NCBI GenBank assembly: GCA_944393405.1 | Contig: CALYAC010000002.1 | Span: forward strand, 96,254 to 160,253 | Origin: an uncultured Clostridia bacterium | GTDB taxonomy: Bacteria > Bacillota_A > Clostridia > TANB77 > CAG-508 | Direction of reading: 5' to 3' | Length of the DNA stretch: 64,000 nucleotides | Shown: in pieces, positions 18,372 to 28,268 of the stretch | Position numbering within the stretch: position 1 is the stretch's first letter | Layout of the letters: every line of letters starts with the position of its first letter | Made by a program: the position numbers and the translations under genes | The notes under the pieces: model-generated | Told to the model about the DNA's origin: nothing | Databases searched by the model: none | What the model saw: the letters and a program-made list of their open reading frames with translations, nothing else

Positions 18372-18415
18372 CTTGTAATATAAACTTAATATTATTGTAA
18401 TATTTTTGTAATATT
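18372..18415 (-). promoter_or_regulatory. Repeated GTAATA/TATTAC operator candidate, copy upstream of cpaB
   Basis: On the plus strand GTAATA units begin at 18375, 18397 and 18408, spaced 22 and 11 nt. The first G is 17 nt from the outer edge of the -35 box. The segment 18394-18415 is identical to 34676-34697 upstream of sepF. Shared with ftsK, rsmD and sepF promoters. Confidence 0.6.
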
Positions 18416-18417
18416 CC

Positions 18418-18825
18418 TCATTTTCTTCCACAACAGCAGTTTCTTCTAGTTTGTGGAACATTTCTATTGCTTAAAAAAAGTACTGGATTTTCTTGATTTG
18501 TGTTTAATGTTACATTTGCTCTTAAAGTATTTCTATTAGATGTATCATCATTTAGATTATTACAATTCTGCATTCTACAATATCTTCCTATTTGCTCTAT
18601 TAATCTTTTTATAATATTAACAATTACTGCTGTAATATATGACAGAATTGAATATGCTATTGCAAAAATCAAAAAATCTGATCCGAAAACAGCATATGTT
18701 ACAATTAAATATATGGCAAAAAAAGTAGCTGCAACTAATATCGGACATTTTAAAATCTTTTGTAATACTATTGATAAAATTATTGTTGCTACAGGTAAAG
18801 CAAAAAATAATAATATGTTATCCAT
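18418..18825 (-). CDS. Small multi-span membrane protein, DUF2651-like
   Basis: A protein of 135 residues from ATG 18825, which follows AAGGAG. An upstream in-frame start at 18864 lacks a good ribosome site. The N-terminal two thirds contain three hydrophobic helices (ILLFFALPVATIILSIVL, PILVAATFFAIYLIVTYAVF and FLIFAIAYSILSYITAVIV), resembling the Firmicutes DUF2651 family of small membrane proteins. A Cys/Asn-rich tail with NCCCGRK follows. Function unknown. It is downstream of truA in the same direction, and the pilus promoter follows it. Confidence 0.55.
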   Translation of the reverse strand: MDNILLFFALPVATIILSIVLQKILKCPILVAATFFAIYLIVTYAVFGSDFLIFAIAYSILSYITAVIVNIIKRLIEQIGRYCRMQNCNNLNDDTSNRNTLRANVTLNTNQENPVLFLSNRNVPQTRRNCCCGRK

Positions 18826-18885
18826 AAAATTTCTCCTTTTTGTTTTTGTATATTTTATGTTCACATATTATTATTTGTGACTTAT

Positions 18886-19626
18886 TTAATTATCATATTC
18901 AACTTTTACTAAAAATAACCCTTGAGGCGGTAAAGTCTTTCCTGCTTTTTGTCTATCACCTTTTTCTATGATTTCAGGAATATCACTAGCTTTTATTTTT
19001 CCTAATCCTACTTCAACTAATGTTCCTGATATTATCCTAACCATATTATATAGAAATCCATTTCCCGTTAATTCAATTATTATATTTTCATTTTCTTCCT
19101 TTATTTTAGCTTCATATATTGTTCGAACACTACTTTTACTGCTAGTTCCACTTGATTTAAAAGCCTTAAAATCATGTTCTCCTTCAAAATATTTTATTGC
19201 ATTTTTCATTTCTTGTACATCTAATTTTATTGGTAAATGATATGTATAATTTCTAAAAATAGCACTTCCATATTTTGAATTATCAATTATATATCTGTAT
19301 GTTTTTCTTTTGCAATTATATCTGCTATGAAATCTTTCATCTACTTCTTCTGCACTCTTTATTCTAATTGAATTTTTTATTTGAGAATTAATTGCAATCG
19401 GGATTTTATCTATATTTATACTAGAATTAGTCTTAAAATTAGCTACTTGTCCTATAGCATGAACTCCTGCATCTGTTCTACCAGATGCAATAAGTTCTAT
19501 TTTTTCTTTAGTAATATTTTCGATAACAGATTCTATTTCGCCTTGAATATTCAATTTATTAGGTTGTTTTTGCCAGCCACTGAAATCTTTTCCATCATAT
19601 TCTATTACTAATTTTATATTTCTCAT
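18886..19626 (-). CDS. truA: tRNA pseudouridine synthase A
   Basis: TruA makes pseudouridine at tRNA positions 38-40. The 246-residue product shows MRNIKLVIEYDGKDFSGWQKQPNKLN, ASGRTDAGVHAIGQVANF with the catalytic Asp (in GRTDAGVHA), and LTGNGFLYNMVRIISGTLVEVG. Length is typical. It is 24 nt downstream of cdaA. Confidence 0.96.
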   Translation of the reverse strand: MRNIKLVIEYDGKDFSGWQKQPNKLNIQGEIESVIENITKEKIELIASGRTDAGVHAIGQVANFKTNSSINIDKIPIAINSQIKNSIRIKSAEEVDERFHSRYNCKRKTYRYIIDNSKYGSAIFRNYTYHLPIKLDVQEMKNAIKYFEGEHDFKAFKSSGTSSKSSVRTIYEAKIKEENENIIIELTGNGFLYNMVRIISGTLVEVGLGKIKASDIPEIIEKGDRQKAGKTLPPQGLFLVKVEYDN

Positions 19627-19650
19627 ATCAAATTATTTTACCTTTTCTTT

Positions 19651-20613
19651 TTATTTATTATTACTATCTTTCTTTTTTTCTTTTTCCTTTTTCTCTTCTT
19701 TTTTATTTTCTTTTTTATTCTTCTTAAAATTTTTAATTAATTTATTTCTTAAATTCTTTTTATTATTTTCTTGATTAAATTTCTTCGTTACTAAATTTTT
19801 AATTAATATATTCTTTAAAGCTTCTTCTTTTAAATCTATAATTAAAGTTCCGTCTTTAGCTATTGAAATTTTTCCAGTTTCTTCAGATATAACTATAACA
19901 ATTGCATCTGTTTCTCTAGAAATTCCAAGAGCAGCTCTGTGTCTAGTTCCTAAACCTTTTGTTATTTCTTTATCATCAGATAAAGGTAATATACAAGCCG
20001 CTGCTGCAATTTTATTTTTACTAATAATTATTGCTCCATCATGAAGTGGTGTTTTAGGAACAAATAGATTAACTATAAGTTGTGGTGATACATCTGCATC
20101 TAATCTTACTCCTGTATCCATTACATCATTTAATTGAATGTCTCTTTCAAGAACTATAAGCCCTCCAGTCTTAGTATTTGACATTTCTTTTGCTGCTATA
20201 ACAATTTTATATATATCTTCTTTTGTCTTAGTTTCAATATTTTTTTCAAGTCCTATTCCAAAGAATTTAGTAAATTTATTTGTTCCTAATTGTTCAAGCA
20301 TTCTTCTAAGTTCTGGTTGAAAGATAACAATTAATGCAATAACACCATAAGTTGTAAATATCGTTAAAAACCAATTTAGTATTCTAAATTCAAATATACC
20401 ACTTAAAATTGTAACAAATATAATTAAAACAATACCTTTTAAAAGTTGCCATACTCTAGAGTTTCTGGCTGATTTTATAAATTTATACCCAATATACCCT
20501 ACAATTAATATATCCAAGATAAATATTATTAATTTAAAAGGATTTGCCATAATATCAGTTACATATCCAGTTATATTATTCCAAAAGTCTATATTTATCG
20601 AAAAACCTTCCAT
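19651..20613 (-). CDS. cdaA: Diadenylate cyclase CdaA
   Basis: CdaA makes cyclic di-AMP from two ATP. The product has three N-terminal membrane helices (about residues 20-100: FKLIIFILDILIVGYIG, LLKGIVLIIFVTILSG, WFLTIFTTYGVIALIVIF) and a DAC domain. The DGA motif is in LHDGAIIIS and the RHR motif in GTRHRAALGISRETDA. The C-terminal 40 residues are almost entirely Lys and Glu (NKKENKKEEKKEKEKKKD). Unusually, cdaR and glmM, the normal partners, are not next to it. A 50-residue membrane protein lies just upstream. Confidence 0.95.
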   Translation of the reverse strand: MEGFSINIDFWNNITGYVTDIMANPFKLIIFILDILIVGYIGYKFIKSARNSRVWQLLKGIVLIIFVTILSGIFEFRILNWFLTIFTTYGVIALIVIFQPELRRMLEQLGTNKFTKFFGIGLEKNIETKTKEDIYKIVIAAKEMSNTKTGGLIVLERDIQLNDVMDTGVRLDADVSPQLIVNLFVPKTPLHDGAIIISKNKIAAAACILPLSDDKEITKGLGTRHRAALGISRETDAIVIVISEETGKISIAKDGTLIIDLKEEALKNILIKNLVTKKFNQENNKKNLRNKLIKNFKKNKKENKKEEKKEKEKKKDSNNK

Positions 20614-20651
20614 ATTTCATCCTCTTTTTCCTATTTCATATATTACTATCT

Positions 20652-20804
20652 TTAATAAACTGTAATGTAATATATTAACGTTCCAGCAAAAGCAAGTATC
20701 ATTATTATTGCAAGAATTGCTGCAATTACTCTTATTGCAATTCTTCCAAAATCTCTTCTTGTTTTTTCTTTATTTACTTTGTTTGCTTCTCTTTTTTTCT
20801 TCAT
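20652..20804 (-). CDS. Small single-pass membrane protein (50 residues)
   Basis: A protein of 50 residues: a basic start MKKKREANKVNKEKTRRDFGR, then one membrane helix ending AFAGTLIYYITVY. The ribosome site is AGAGGTG, 8 nt before the ATG. It sits between a peptidyl-prolyl isomerase and cdaA, in the same direction. I do not recognise the family, but the strong site, AT-adapted codons and clean hydrophobic segment argue that it is real. Confidence 0.6.
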   Translation of the reverse strand: MKKKREANKVNKEKTRRDFGRIAIRVIAAILAIIMILAFAGTLIYYITVY

Positions 20805-20837
20805 TTTTTTGACACCTCTTACCTAAGATTTAGTTTA

Positions 20838-21818
20838 TTAATTTAAATATTGTTGATATTGTTGAGCAAATAATGAATTAATATCAAATGGTTTAATTAC
20901 TTCTGGTGCTCCATAATCAACTCCATATGTTTCTATTGTTATAGATTTGATAACAGGTTCTTTCTTTGGAGTATCTGATAATATTTCATTACCATCTTCA
21001 TCTTTAGGAGCTTCCTCATCTTCTTTTAAATCTCCATCTCTATAATATACCTCTACATTTGAAATCTCTTCTACAACATCCATTCCTTCAATTACTTTTC
21101 CAAAAGCAGAATAAGCTCCATCTAAAGATTGATTTGCATCATCTCCTGAAGTTATAAAGAATTGACAACCAGCTGAATTATATCCTTCTGTCGCATATCC
21201 ATATTGGCTATAATCACTTCTAGCCATTGATATTACTCCCTTATCATGCTTCAAATTGTTATCTTCATAACCATTTGCAATAAATTCACCTTCTATAGAA
21301 TAATCAACATCTAAAAAGTCTTCAAATTCAGATTTATATTCTTCTCCTTGATCTATATATTTTTTCATATCAGAATATGATGTGATTGTTGTTGTTTGAT
21401 CATATTCTCCTTCGATTTCATATTTATTGTCATAAAATTCATTTAAAATATTTTCAAATATTTTTTTGTTATTTAAAACTTCATCTAAATCATATAAATC
21501 ACTAAGTTTTGGAGAAGCTGTTGTATCACCATTTCTTGCTCCACCTTGTATTACGAAATCTGGTACTGTTCTATGAAATGTAGATTCATTATAGAATCCT
21601 CTATTTGCCAAGCGTATAAAGTTAGCTACCGTGTTTGGAGCTTTATCTGGATATAATTCCACTTTTACTGTTCCATAATCTTCAATTTCGATTGTTGCAA
21701 CTGGATTTGGAATATCTAAAGTCATTTTTTGATATATTCCATATCCTACATATACAATACCTGCTAAAACTAATAATATTCCTAATATTAATAATATTCT
21801 AATTAAATTTTTTTTCAT
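20838..21818 (-). CDS. Cyclophilin-type peptidyl-prolyl isomerase, membrane-anchored
   Basis: A protein of 326 residues. It has an N-terminal signal/anchor (residues about 7-30) and a cyclophilin domain: VKVELYPDKAPNTVANFIRLANRGFYNESTFHRTVPDFVIQGGA, then GCQFFITSGDDANQSLDGAYSAFGKVIEGMDVVE. A large insertion (about residues 105-200, including DLYDLDEVLNN, YEIEGEYDQTTTI and a repeated EFEDFLDVDYSIEGEFIAN) separates these blocks. The surface-exposed domain probably helps fold secreted proteins. Its C-terminal extension is acidic and then hydrophobic. It is 33 nt downstream of the small membrane protein gene in the plus-coordinate direction. Confidence 0.85.
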   Translation of the reverse strand: MKKNLIRILLILGILLVLAGIVYVGYGIYQKMTLDIPNPVATIEIEDYGTVKVELYPDKAPNTVANFIRLANRGFYNESTFHRTVPDFVIQGGARNGDTTASPKLSDLYDLDEVLNNKKIFENILNEFYDNKYEIEGEYDQTTTITSYSDMKKYIDQGEEYKSEFEDFLDVDYSIEGEFIANGYEDNNLKHDKGVISMARSDYSQYGYATEGYNSAGCQFFITSGDDANQSLDGAYSAFGKVIEGMDVVEEISNVEVYYRDGDLKEDEEAPKDEDGNEILSDTPKKEPVIKSITIETYGVDYGAPEVIKPFDINSLFAQQYQQYLN

Positions 21819-21945
21819 TTTACTTATTCATCCTTTCTTGTTCATTTAAAAATAATTTTATCATAACGTTTTTGTTAATACAAACTTTAATTTTATTTTT
21901 ATTAATTATCCTTAAGATATCTTTTATTTTTTCTTTTTTTATTTT

Positions 21946-23028
21946 CTAAACCATCAAATTATCAAATATAAATTGTTCTTGCATTCTTTTTAATGATTGC
22001 TTAATTGTTCTTGCTCTTACTTCTCCAATACCATCTACATCATCTAACTTAGGTATATCTGCTGCTAGTATGTGTTGAAATGATTTAAATGATTTTACTA
22101 AATTTTCTACTATATTACTAGGCATTCTCGGAATCTTACTTAATATTCTATATCCTCTTGTATATACTCCAATTTCATCATAATTATCAAAATCCTCGTA
22201 TCCTAATAAATTTGCAATTTTATCAGATTTTATCAAATTTTCATAATCTATATTACTTAATTCTTCTGATATCTTTTCAGCAGTTCTCTTTTTACCTGGA
22301 GCTATATAATCTTTTATTATTAAAAGTTCCTCTTTAGCTAAATCTCCAACTGTTTCATCAAGCTGCATTTCAAGTAATCTACCTTCTTCACCAAGTTCGT
22401 CTATAGCTCTACTTACTTCTTCTGCAATCCTTTTTACCATTTCTGCCCTTTGAATAGCTACTATAACATTTTCTAATGTGACAATATCATTAAATTCATA
22501 TTCATTTAAAGTATTAATTTTATTATCAAATACTTTCTTGTATTTTTCAACAATTTGCAATGCTTGATTTGCCTTAGAAATTATATCTGATAAATCTTTT
22601 AATACATATCTTAAATTTCCTTTAAATAATGTTATTATTCCTCTCCTTTGAGAAATACTTATTACTAGTGCACCTGTTTGTTTTGCTGTACGCTCTGCAG
22701 TTCTATGTCTAGTTCCAGTTTCAGTAGTATATATATCTGGTGATGGTATAAGTTGCGTATTAGCATATAGTATTTTTTTGAAATCTGGACTTAAAATAAT
22801 TGCTCCATCCATTTTAGCCAGTTCATATAATTTTGCAGCACTATATTCTACATCTAATTTAAATCCTCCATCTACCAAATTTAAAACCTCTTGATTATCT
22901 GCTACAGCAATCAAAGCACCAGTTTTAGCATTTAAAATATTATCTAGTCCATTTCTAATTGGTGTACCAGGTGCTATCTTTTTTAAAACATCCTCCATAA
23001 TGCCAGTATTATTAGCCAACTTTTTCAC
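21946..23028 (-). CDS. disA: DNA integrity scanning diadenylate cyclase
   Basis: DisA is a c-di-AMP synthase that binds branched DNA. The product has a DAC domain with MDGAIILS and ETGTRHRTAERTAKQTGAL, a helical linker and a C-terminal HhH domain (DIPKLDDVDGIGEVRARTIKQSL). The annotated start is GTG 23028 with an AGGAG only one base before it; a TTG at 23019 (ANNTGIMED) has better spacing and may be the true start. It is downstream of radA, the usual arrangement. Confidence 0.95.
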   Translation of the reverse strand: MKKLANNTGIMEDVLKKIAPGTPIRNGLDNILNAKTGALIAVADNQEVLNLVDGGFKLDVEYSAAKLYELAKMDGAIILSPDFKKILYANTQLIPSPDIYTTETGTRHRTAERTAKQTGALVISISQRRGIITLFKGNLRYVLKDLSDIISKANQALQIVEKYKKVFDNKINTLNEYEFNDIVTLENVIVAIQRAEMVKRIAEEVSRAIDELGEEGRLLEMQLDETVGDLAKEELLIIKDYIAPGKKRTAEKISEELSNIDYENLIKSDKIANLLGYEDFDNYDEIGVYTRGYRILSKIPRMPSNIVENLVKSFKSFQHILAADIPKLDDVDGIGEVRARTIKQSLKRMQEQFIFDNLMV

Positions 23029-23075
23029 TCTCCTAACACTTTGGTATGATTTTAAAGTATGTAATATTAGAGTAG

Positions 23076-24443
23076 CTATTTACTAAGTATATATCTTATT
23101 GCTTCATTTACATTCTTTACGCCTATTATATCTAATTTATACTCATCTTTCAATAGTTTTTTATTACTTTCCGGTATAATGCATCTTTTAAATCCTAATC
23201 TTTCCGCTTCTTTTACTCTTTTTTCTATCATGTTAACTGCTCTTATTTCACCTGTTAATCCAACTTCACCTATAGCTACTAAATCTTGACTAATTCCTAT
23301 GTTCTTAAAACTAGATACACATGCTAATACTACTCCTAAGTCAACAGCTGGTTCCGCAATTTTTATTCCGCTAACCACATTTAAATATACATCTTGTCCT
23401 CCTAGAGCCATTCCTGCCCTTTTCTCAATTACAGCAATTAACACTGCTAATCTATTATAATCTATTCCATTTGCTGTTCTTTTTGGAATACCAAATACAC
23501 TAGGTGCTGTAAGTGCTTGTAACTCTATTAATAAAGGTCTTGTACCTTCAATACTTGCAACTATAACCGAACCTGCAGGATTATCACTTCTTTCTGATAT
23601 AAGTACAGTAGAAGGATTTGTTATTTCTACCATTCCTTCATTTTTCATCTCAAACATCCCTACTTCGTTTGTAGAGCCAAATCTATTCTTAACACTTCTT
23701 AAAATTCTATATGAAAAATATCTTTCTCCTTCTATATAAAGAACTGTATCAACCATGTGTTCTAATACTCTTGGACCTGCAATATTACCATCTTTAGTAA
23801 CATGTCCTATAATAATTGTAGTTATTCCATTATCTTTACACATTCTCATAATTCTAGCTGTTATTTCTCTTACTTGACTTACAGTTCCTGCTGCTGATGT
23901 GATTTCTTCTGAATACATTGTTTGTATAGAATCTATTATTACTAATTTAGGAGTTACCTCACTTATTACTTCTTGAATAGCATCTATATTAGTCTCACCT
24001 AAAAATATTATATCCTCATTATGAATATTTAATCTGTCTGCTCTAATCTTTACCTGTTCTGCTGACTCTTCTCCAGAAACATATAATACTTTTCCTTCTC
24101 CTTTAAGCTTATCACATAATTCTAAAATTAATGTAGATTTTCCAATACCTGGTTCTCCACCAACTAAAACTAATGATCCTTTTACTAGTCCTCCTCCTAA
24201 AACTCTATCAAGTTCTCCTATTCCAGTACTTGTTCTTGATGCTTCCATCCCTTTAACATCATTTAATTTTCTAGGAATAGACTTTACTTGTCCCGATTTA
24301 CTTCCTATCATATTATTGCTAGTATTTACTACCTTTTCTTCATAAAAAGTATTCCATTCATTGCAAGCTGGACATTTTCCTAGCCATTTAGCAGATTCAT
24401 ATCCACAATTACTACACACAAATACAGTTTTTGACTTTGCCAT
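23076..24443 (-). CDS. radA: DNA repair protein RadA
   Basis: RadA/Sms is a hexameric ATPase that promotes branch migration in recombination. The product from ATG 24443 has the zinc finger CSNCGYESAKWLGKCPACNEW, Walker A GGEPGIGKST, the family KNRFG motif (SVKNRFGSTNEVGMF) and a Lon-like C-terminal domain (AGMALGGQDVYLNVVSG). An upstream in-frame start (24509) adds 22 residues that lack family similarity; AAGGAG lies just before ATG 24443. It precedes disA. Confidence 0.96.
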   Translation of the reverse strand: MAKSKTVFVCSNCGYESAKWLGKCPACNEWNTFYEEKVVNTSNNMIGSKSGQVKSIPRKLNDVKGMEASRTSTGIGELDRVLGGGLVKGSLVLVGGEPGIGKSTLILELCDKLKGEGKVLYVSGEESAEQVKIRADRLNIHNEDIIFLGETNIDAIQEVISEVTPKLVIIDSIQTMYSEEITSAAGTVSQVREITARIMRMCKDNGITTIIIGHVTKDGNIAGPRVLEHMVDTVLYIEGERYFSYRILRSVKNRFGSTNEVGMFEMKNEGMVEITNPSTVLISERSDNPAGSVIVASIEGTRPLLIELQALTAPSVFGIPKRTANGIDYNRLAVLIAVIEKRAGMALGGQDVYLNVVSGIKIAEPAVDLGVVLACVSSFKNIGISQDLVAIGEVGLTGEIRAVNMIEKRVKEAERLGFKRCIIPESNKKLLKDEYKLDIIGVKNVNEAIRYILSK

Positions 24444-24595
24444 TTCTTTTCTCCTTATTTTTATAGCTTGCTTGCTATTTATAACATAACATATAAAAAT
24501 ATAGCACATTTTTTATAAATATGCTACATTTTTTATTATTATAATAATTATTTTATGTTTAATATTTTTTATATTTTTTAATTCTAGTATTATAT

Positions 24596-26533
24596 TTATA
24601 TAGATAGTATAAACATTGCATGTGACCAAGCAAGACCTATAACCCAATTTGGCTTCATTTCATTATTATCAACTTGTTCACCTAAAAGTCCATGTTCATT
24701 TGCTGATCTTACAACAAAATCTATACATTCTTTTGCTTTAGTCTTATCTTTAATTTCATTATAATACATAGACATCCACAAGGTAGATATTACCCAAGGA
24801 CTTTTTCCTTCTCTATAATGATCTGTTTCAAATCTTAAGTATCCTCCTGTATAAGTTCTTAGTGTCATATTTATTTTTTCAACTGTGTTTAATACTTTCT
24901 TTTCTTTTGGTTTATATAATTTAAAAGGTGTTACTGCTCCTATTAAACTTATATCTGTTAATTCATCATTTGTATTTCTCTTTAGTGTATTAGTTTTTTC
25001 GTTAAGCATATTAGAATCAATATATTTATATATTTCTTTCTTATACATTTCAATCTTTTTTGTTAATTTATTTATGCTCTCTAATTTTAATCTATTTTTT
25101 TCTGCATATTCTGGTTTAAATATCTCATATATTTCAAGTATTGCATTAAAAGCTGCATAAATATTGGCTAAAGAATATAAATGAACTCCTTCACACATTT
25201 CCCATAAATCATAACTTAATGGAAGTTTATTTCTATTTTCTGTATGATATGTTTTTTCTATTTCATTTTTTACTACATCTTCATCATCATGTAATCCCAA
25301 AATATTATCCATATATATACATAAAAATTTAATAGCATTTTCACACATTTTTAATGTATCTTTTAGAAACTTCTTATCTTTTGTAGTTTTATAATGTTCA
25401 TATACACCATATACTACACCTGCCGTTTCGTCTATTTGGTATCCCCAACAAGGAGCTAAATTACAATCTGTATAAAATCTTTGCTCCCACATTCCATTTT
25501 TACTTTGTGTGTTTTTACAAAAAACTTTGTAGAATTTTTCTGTTTCTTTCTGCATATTAACTTTATCAAAAGCTTTTGTTATAAATACTGCATCTCTTGG
25601 CCAACAATATCCGTATCTACCACATTGAGTTAAATTCTCATCAACTTCTACTGCTGCTGCTACTCCACCTGTATCTTTATTTGTAAGAAGTGGAAATAAT
25701 AATATACTTCTTTTGTAGATTTTATTAAATTTTTTATTATATTCATTTGTTTCTTCTTTTAACTCTATATTTATGTGTTCTTTTACATATTTTTTCCAAT
25801 ATTTTTCTATTACACTTTGCTCATGTGCCACATCAATTTTTCTTATATTTTCTATTTTCTTCCACATTTCATCAACTGAAGTTTTTTCATTTTCTACAAA
25901 ATACATATAAATATCTAATTCTTTTTTCTCACCTGGTTTTAAAATTCCTACTTCATAATTTATACTTGAATCAGAACTCATTCCTATATAATCTTTATCA
26001 TGAATGACACCAGTATCTATATTATTGTCCGTATCATTTAATTGATGTGTATTTATTTCATTTTTTGAGAACATACATAATGTATTAGAATGACTATATT
26101 GCATTAATACATTGTTTTCTAATTTTCCACCAACCATATTATTAGGATTAGATAATAGTTTTGAGTGTATTAAAAAATTAATATTTAAATCAATATTATT
26201 ATTATTTTCGAATATATATCTTTTTATCAAAATACTATCTTTTAATGATACAAAGTCAACTTGTTTTATTTTTAAATTAAAATATGTATTCTCTATTTCT
26301 GTATTTAATACATTTGTATCTTCTGTATAATATTGATTATATTTATTATTTCTATCCTCATGTAAATAAATCATACATGAATCATTTATCTTTACTCCTG
26401 TATGAAAGAAATCAAGAAATTGTCTAAAGTCTGGAGTATTATACATTATTCTTAATAATTCACCATTTTTTGTATAACTTGCCGTTATATTTTTTCCACC
26501 TATTATAGCATCATTATAATATTTATTTCTCAT
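24596..26533 (-). CDS. GH15 glucoamylase-like protein
   Basis: A protein of 645 residues with an N-terminal beta-sandwich region and a C-terminal (alpha/alpha)6 barrel. The key block TQCGRYGYCWPRDAVFITKAF carries the aromatic and acidic residues of GH15; it is followed by MWEQRFYTDCNLAPCWGYQIDETA, where QIDE holds the usual Glu general-acid position. Then ETDHYREGKSPWVISTLWMSMYY near the end. There is no signal peptide, so the enzyme is probably cytoplasmic and acts on glycogen-type or trehalose-type alpha-glucans. Substrate not predictable. It stands alone between radA and the nuclease gene. Confidence 0.85.
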   Translation of the reverse strand: MRNKYYNDAIIGGKNITASYTKNGELLRIMYNTPDFRQFLDFFHTGVKINDSCMIYLHEDRNNKYNQYYTEDTNVLNTEIENTYFNLKIKQVDFVSLKDSILIKRYIFENNNNIDLNINFLIHSKLLSNPNNMVGGKLENNVLMQYSHSNTLCMFSKNEINTHQLNDTDNNIDTGVIHDKDYIGMSSDSSINYEVGILKPGEKKELDIYMYFVENEKTSVDEMWKKIENIRKIDVAHEQSVIEKYWKKYVKEHINIELKEETNEYNKKFNKIYKRSILLFPLLTNKDTGGVAAAVEVDENLTQCGRYGYCWPRDAVFITKAFDKVNMQKETEKFYKVFCKNTQSKNGMWEQRFYTDCNLAPCWGYQIDETAGVVYGVYEHYKTTKDKKFLKDTLKMCENAIKFLCIYMDNILGLHDDEDVVKNEIEKTYHTENRNKLPLSYDLWEMCEGVHLYSLANIYAAFNAILEIYEIFKPEYAEKNRLKLESINKLTKKIEMYKKEIYKYIDSNMLNEKTNTLKRNTNDELTDISLIGAVTPFKLYKPKEKKVLNTVEKINMTLRTYTGGYLRFETDHYREGKSPWVISTLWMSMYYNEIKDKTKAKECIDFVVRSANEHGLLGEQVDNNEMKPNWVIGLAWSHAMFILSI

Positions 26534-26596
26534 ATGTTTTTTCTCCTAATATTTAAATTTATATTTTTTATTAATTAGTTTTTCTTTTGTTTAACT

Positions 26597-28249
26597 CTAT
26601 TTATTTTCAACAATTCGTACAATTTGTTCTTCTAATTCTTTTAATCTTTCTTTTATTCTAACTATATCTAAGTCACTTGCATTGTCATCAAGATATTCTT
26701 CTTTTACTATTTCTGTCATATCTTCTAGTTCTGATTTTAATGTGTTCATCCTATCAATAACTTCTAATCTTAAGTACTGTCCTTTAATGTTATTGATCTT
26801 TTGTCCTACCATTTCAATATTTTCTTTTAATTCATAACATTCACCAAATTCAGGTATAGTAATTGGAATATCTGTATTTTCCTCAAGTTTTTCTTTTAAC
26901 ACTAATTGTCCTTCAGGTTCTCCATGAACTAGAAAAATGTGTTTAGGTGGTGTTGTAAATGAATATACAAAATTCATAAGCCATTCTTGATCAGCATGTC
27001 CAGAATATCCTTCTATATATTCAACTCGTGCATTTACTGCTATCTCTTCTCCAAATATTTTTACTATTTTTTCGCCATCAACAATTTTTCTACCAAGTGT
27101 TCCAGGTGCTTGATATCCAACAAATAAAATCGTACTATTTGGATCCCATAAATGATGTTTTAAATGATGTTTTATTCTACCAACTTCGCACATACCACTT
27201 GCTGAAATTATAATTGATGATTCTTCACTAGCATTAAGCTCTTTTGATTCATCTGCCGTTCTTGTAAATTTAAGTCCTGGAAACTCTAATGGATTATCTC
27301 CTTCATTTATGATTTCTTGAGTTTCTTCATTAAATAAATTCATATTTTCTTTAAATACTTCTGTAGCCGAAATAGCAAGAGGACTATCTACGTAAACTGG
27401 TATACTCATTAATTTTTTATATTTTTTATAAAATTCCTCATCATCTTGTGCTTCTGATTTTATTCTATTTAATTCATATAAAATCTCTTGTGTTCTACCA
27501 ACAGCAAATGATGGAATTACTACTGTTCCTCCTTTTTCTAATGTTTCATAAACAACATCAAGAAAAATTTTAGCTTTATCATCATTTCTCATATGCAATC
27601 TATTACCATATGTAGATTCCATTACTAAATAATCTGCATCACTTATCATTGTTGGTGGTGAAAGAAGTGGTATATCATTATTTCCTAAGTCACCTGTAAA
27701 AACCAACTTTTCTTGCTTGTCATTTTCTGTGATCCATACTTCTATTATTGCTGATCCTAGCATATGCCCTGCATCATTAAACCTTACTTTTATATTATCA
27801 TCTATATCTACAATCTCGTTATATTGTACAGGTCTAAATATTTCTAATGATTTTGCAGCATCTTCTGCTGTATATATTGGCGGAATAGGTTTTTCTCCTT
27901 TTCTTTCTCTTTTCTTATTTTTCCATTCAGCTTCCATTTCTTGTATATGTCCACTATCAGGAAGCATTATAGCACATAAGTCACATGTTGCTTTTGTTGC
28001 AATAACTTCATTTCTATATCCTTCATTATATAATTTAGGTATTCTTCCTGAGTGATCTATATGTGCATGAGTAAGTAGCATAAAATCTATATCATGTACA
28101 TCATATAAAAAAGGTGCTTCATTTTCAAATTCATCAGCAGCAGAACCTTGATACATACCGCAATCAACTAAGAATTTTTTTCCTGCTCCTTCTACTAAAA
28201 AGTTAGATCCTGTTACAGTTTTAGTAGCTCCAAAAAAAGTTACTTTCAT
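26597..28249 (-). CDS. MBL-fold/beta-CASP RNA-processing nuclease
   Basis: A metallo-beta-lactamase nuclease of the CPSF/YsH-like group, 550 residues from ATG 28249. Metal ligands HAHIDH are in LLTHAHIDHSGRIP, with NDAGHMLGSAIIEV, FTGDLGN and the beta-CASP His/Asp region IIISASGMCEVGRIKHHLKHHL. It ends in a helical tail (ELEEQIVRIVENK). A TTG 27 nt upstream of the ATG is in frame, but it would overlap the neighbouring gene, and AGAGG lies 5 nt before ATG 28249. Likely functions in RNA maturation or decay. Confidence 0.85.
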   Translation of the reverse strand: MKVTFFGATKTVTGSNFLVEGAGKKFLVDCGMYQGSAADEFENEAPFLYDVHDIDFMLLTHAHIDHSGRIPKLYNEGYRNEVIATKATCDLCAIMLPDSGHIQEMEAEWKNKKRERKGEKPIPPIYTAEDAAKSLEIFRPVQYNEIVDIDDNIKVRFNDAGHMLGSAIIEVWITENDKQEKLVFTGDLGNNDIPLLSPPTMISDADYLVMESTYGNRLHMRNDDKAKIFLDVVYETLEKGGTVVIPSFAVGRTQEILYELNRIKSEAQDDEEFYKKYKKLMSIPVYVDSPLAISATEVFKENMNLFNEETQEIINEGDNPLEFPGLKFTRTADESKELNASEESSIIISASGMCEVGRIKHHLKHHLWDPNSTILFVGYQAPGTLGRKIVDGEKIVKIFGEEIAVNARVEYIEGYSGHADQEWLMNFVYSFTTPPKHIFLVHGEPEGQLVLKEKLEENTDIPITIPEFGECYELKENIEMVGQKINNIKGQYLRLEVIDRMNTLKSELEDMTEIVKEEYLDDNASDLDIVRIKERLKELEEQIVRIVENK

Positions 28250-28268
28250 ATGTTCCTCTCTTTCTTTG

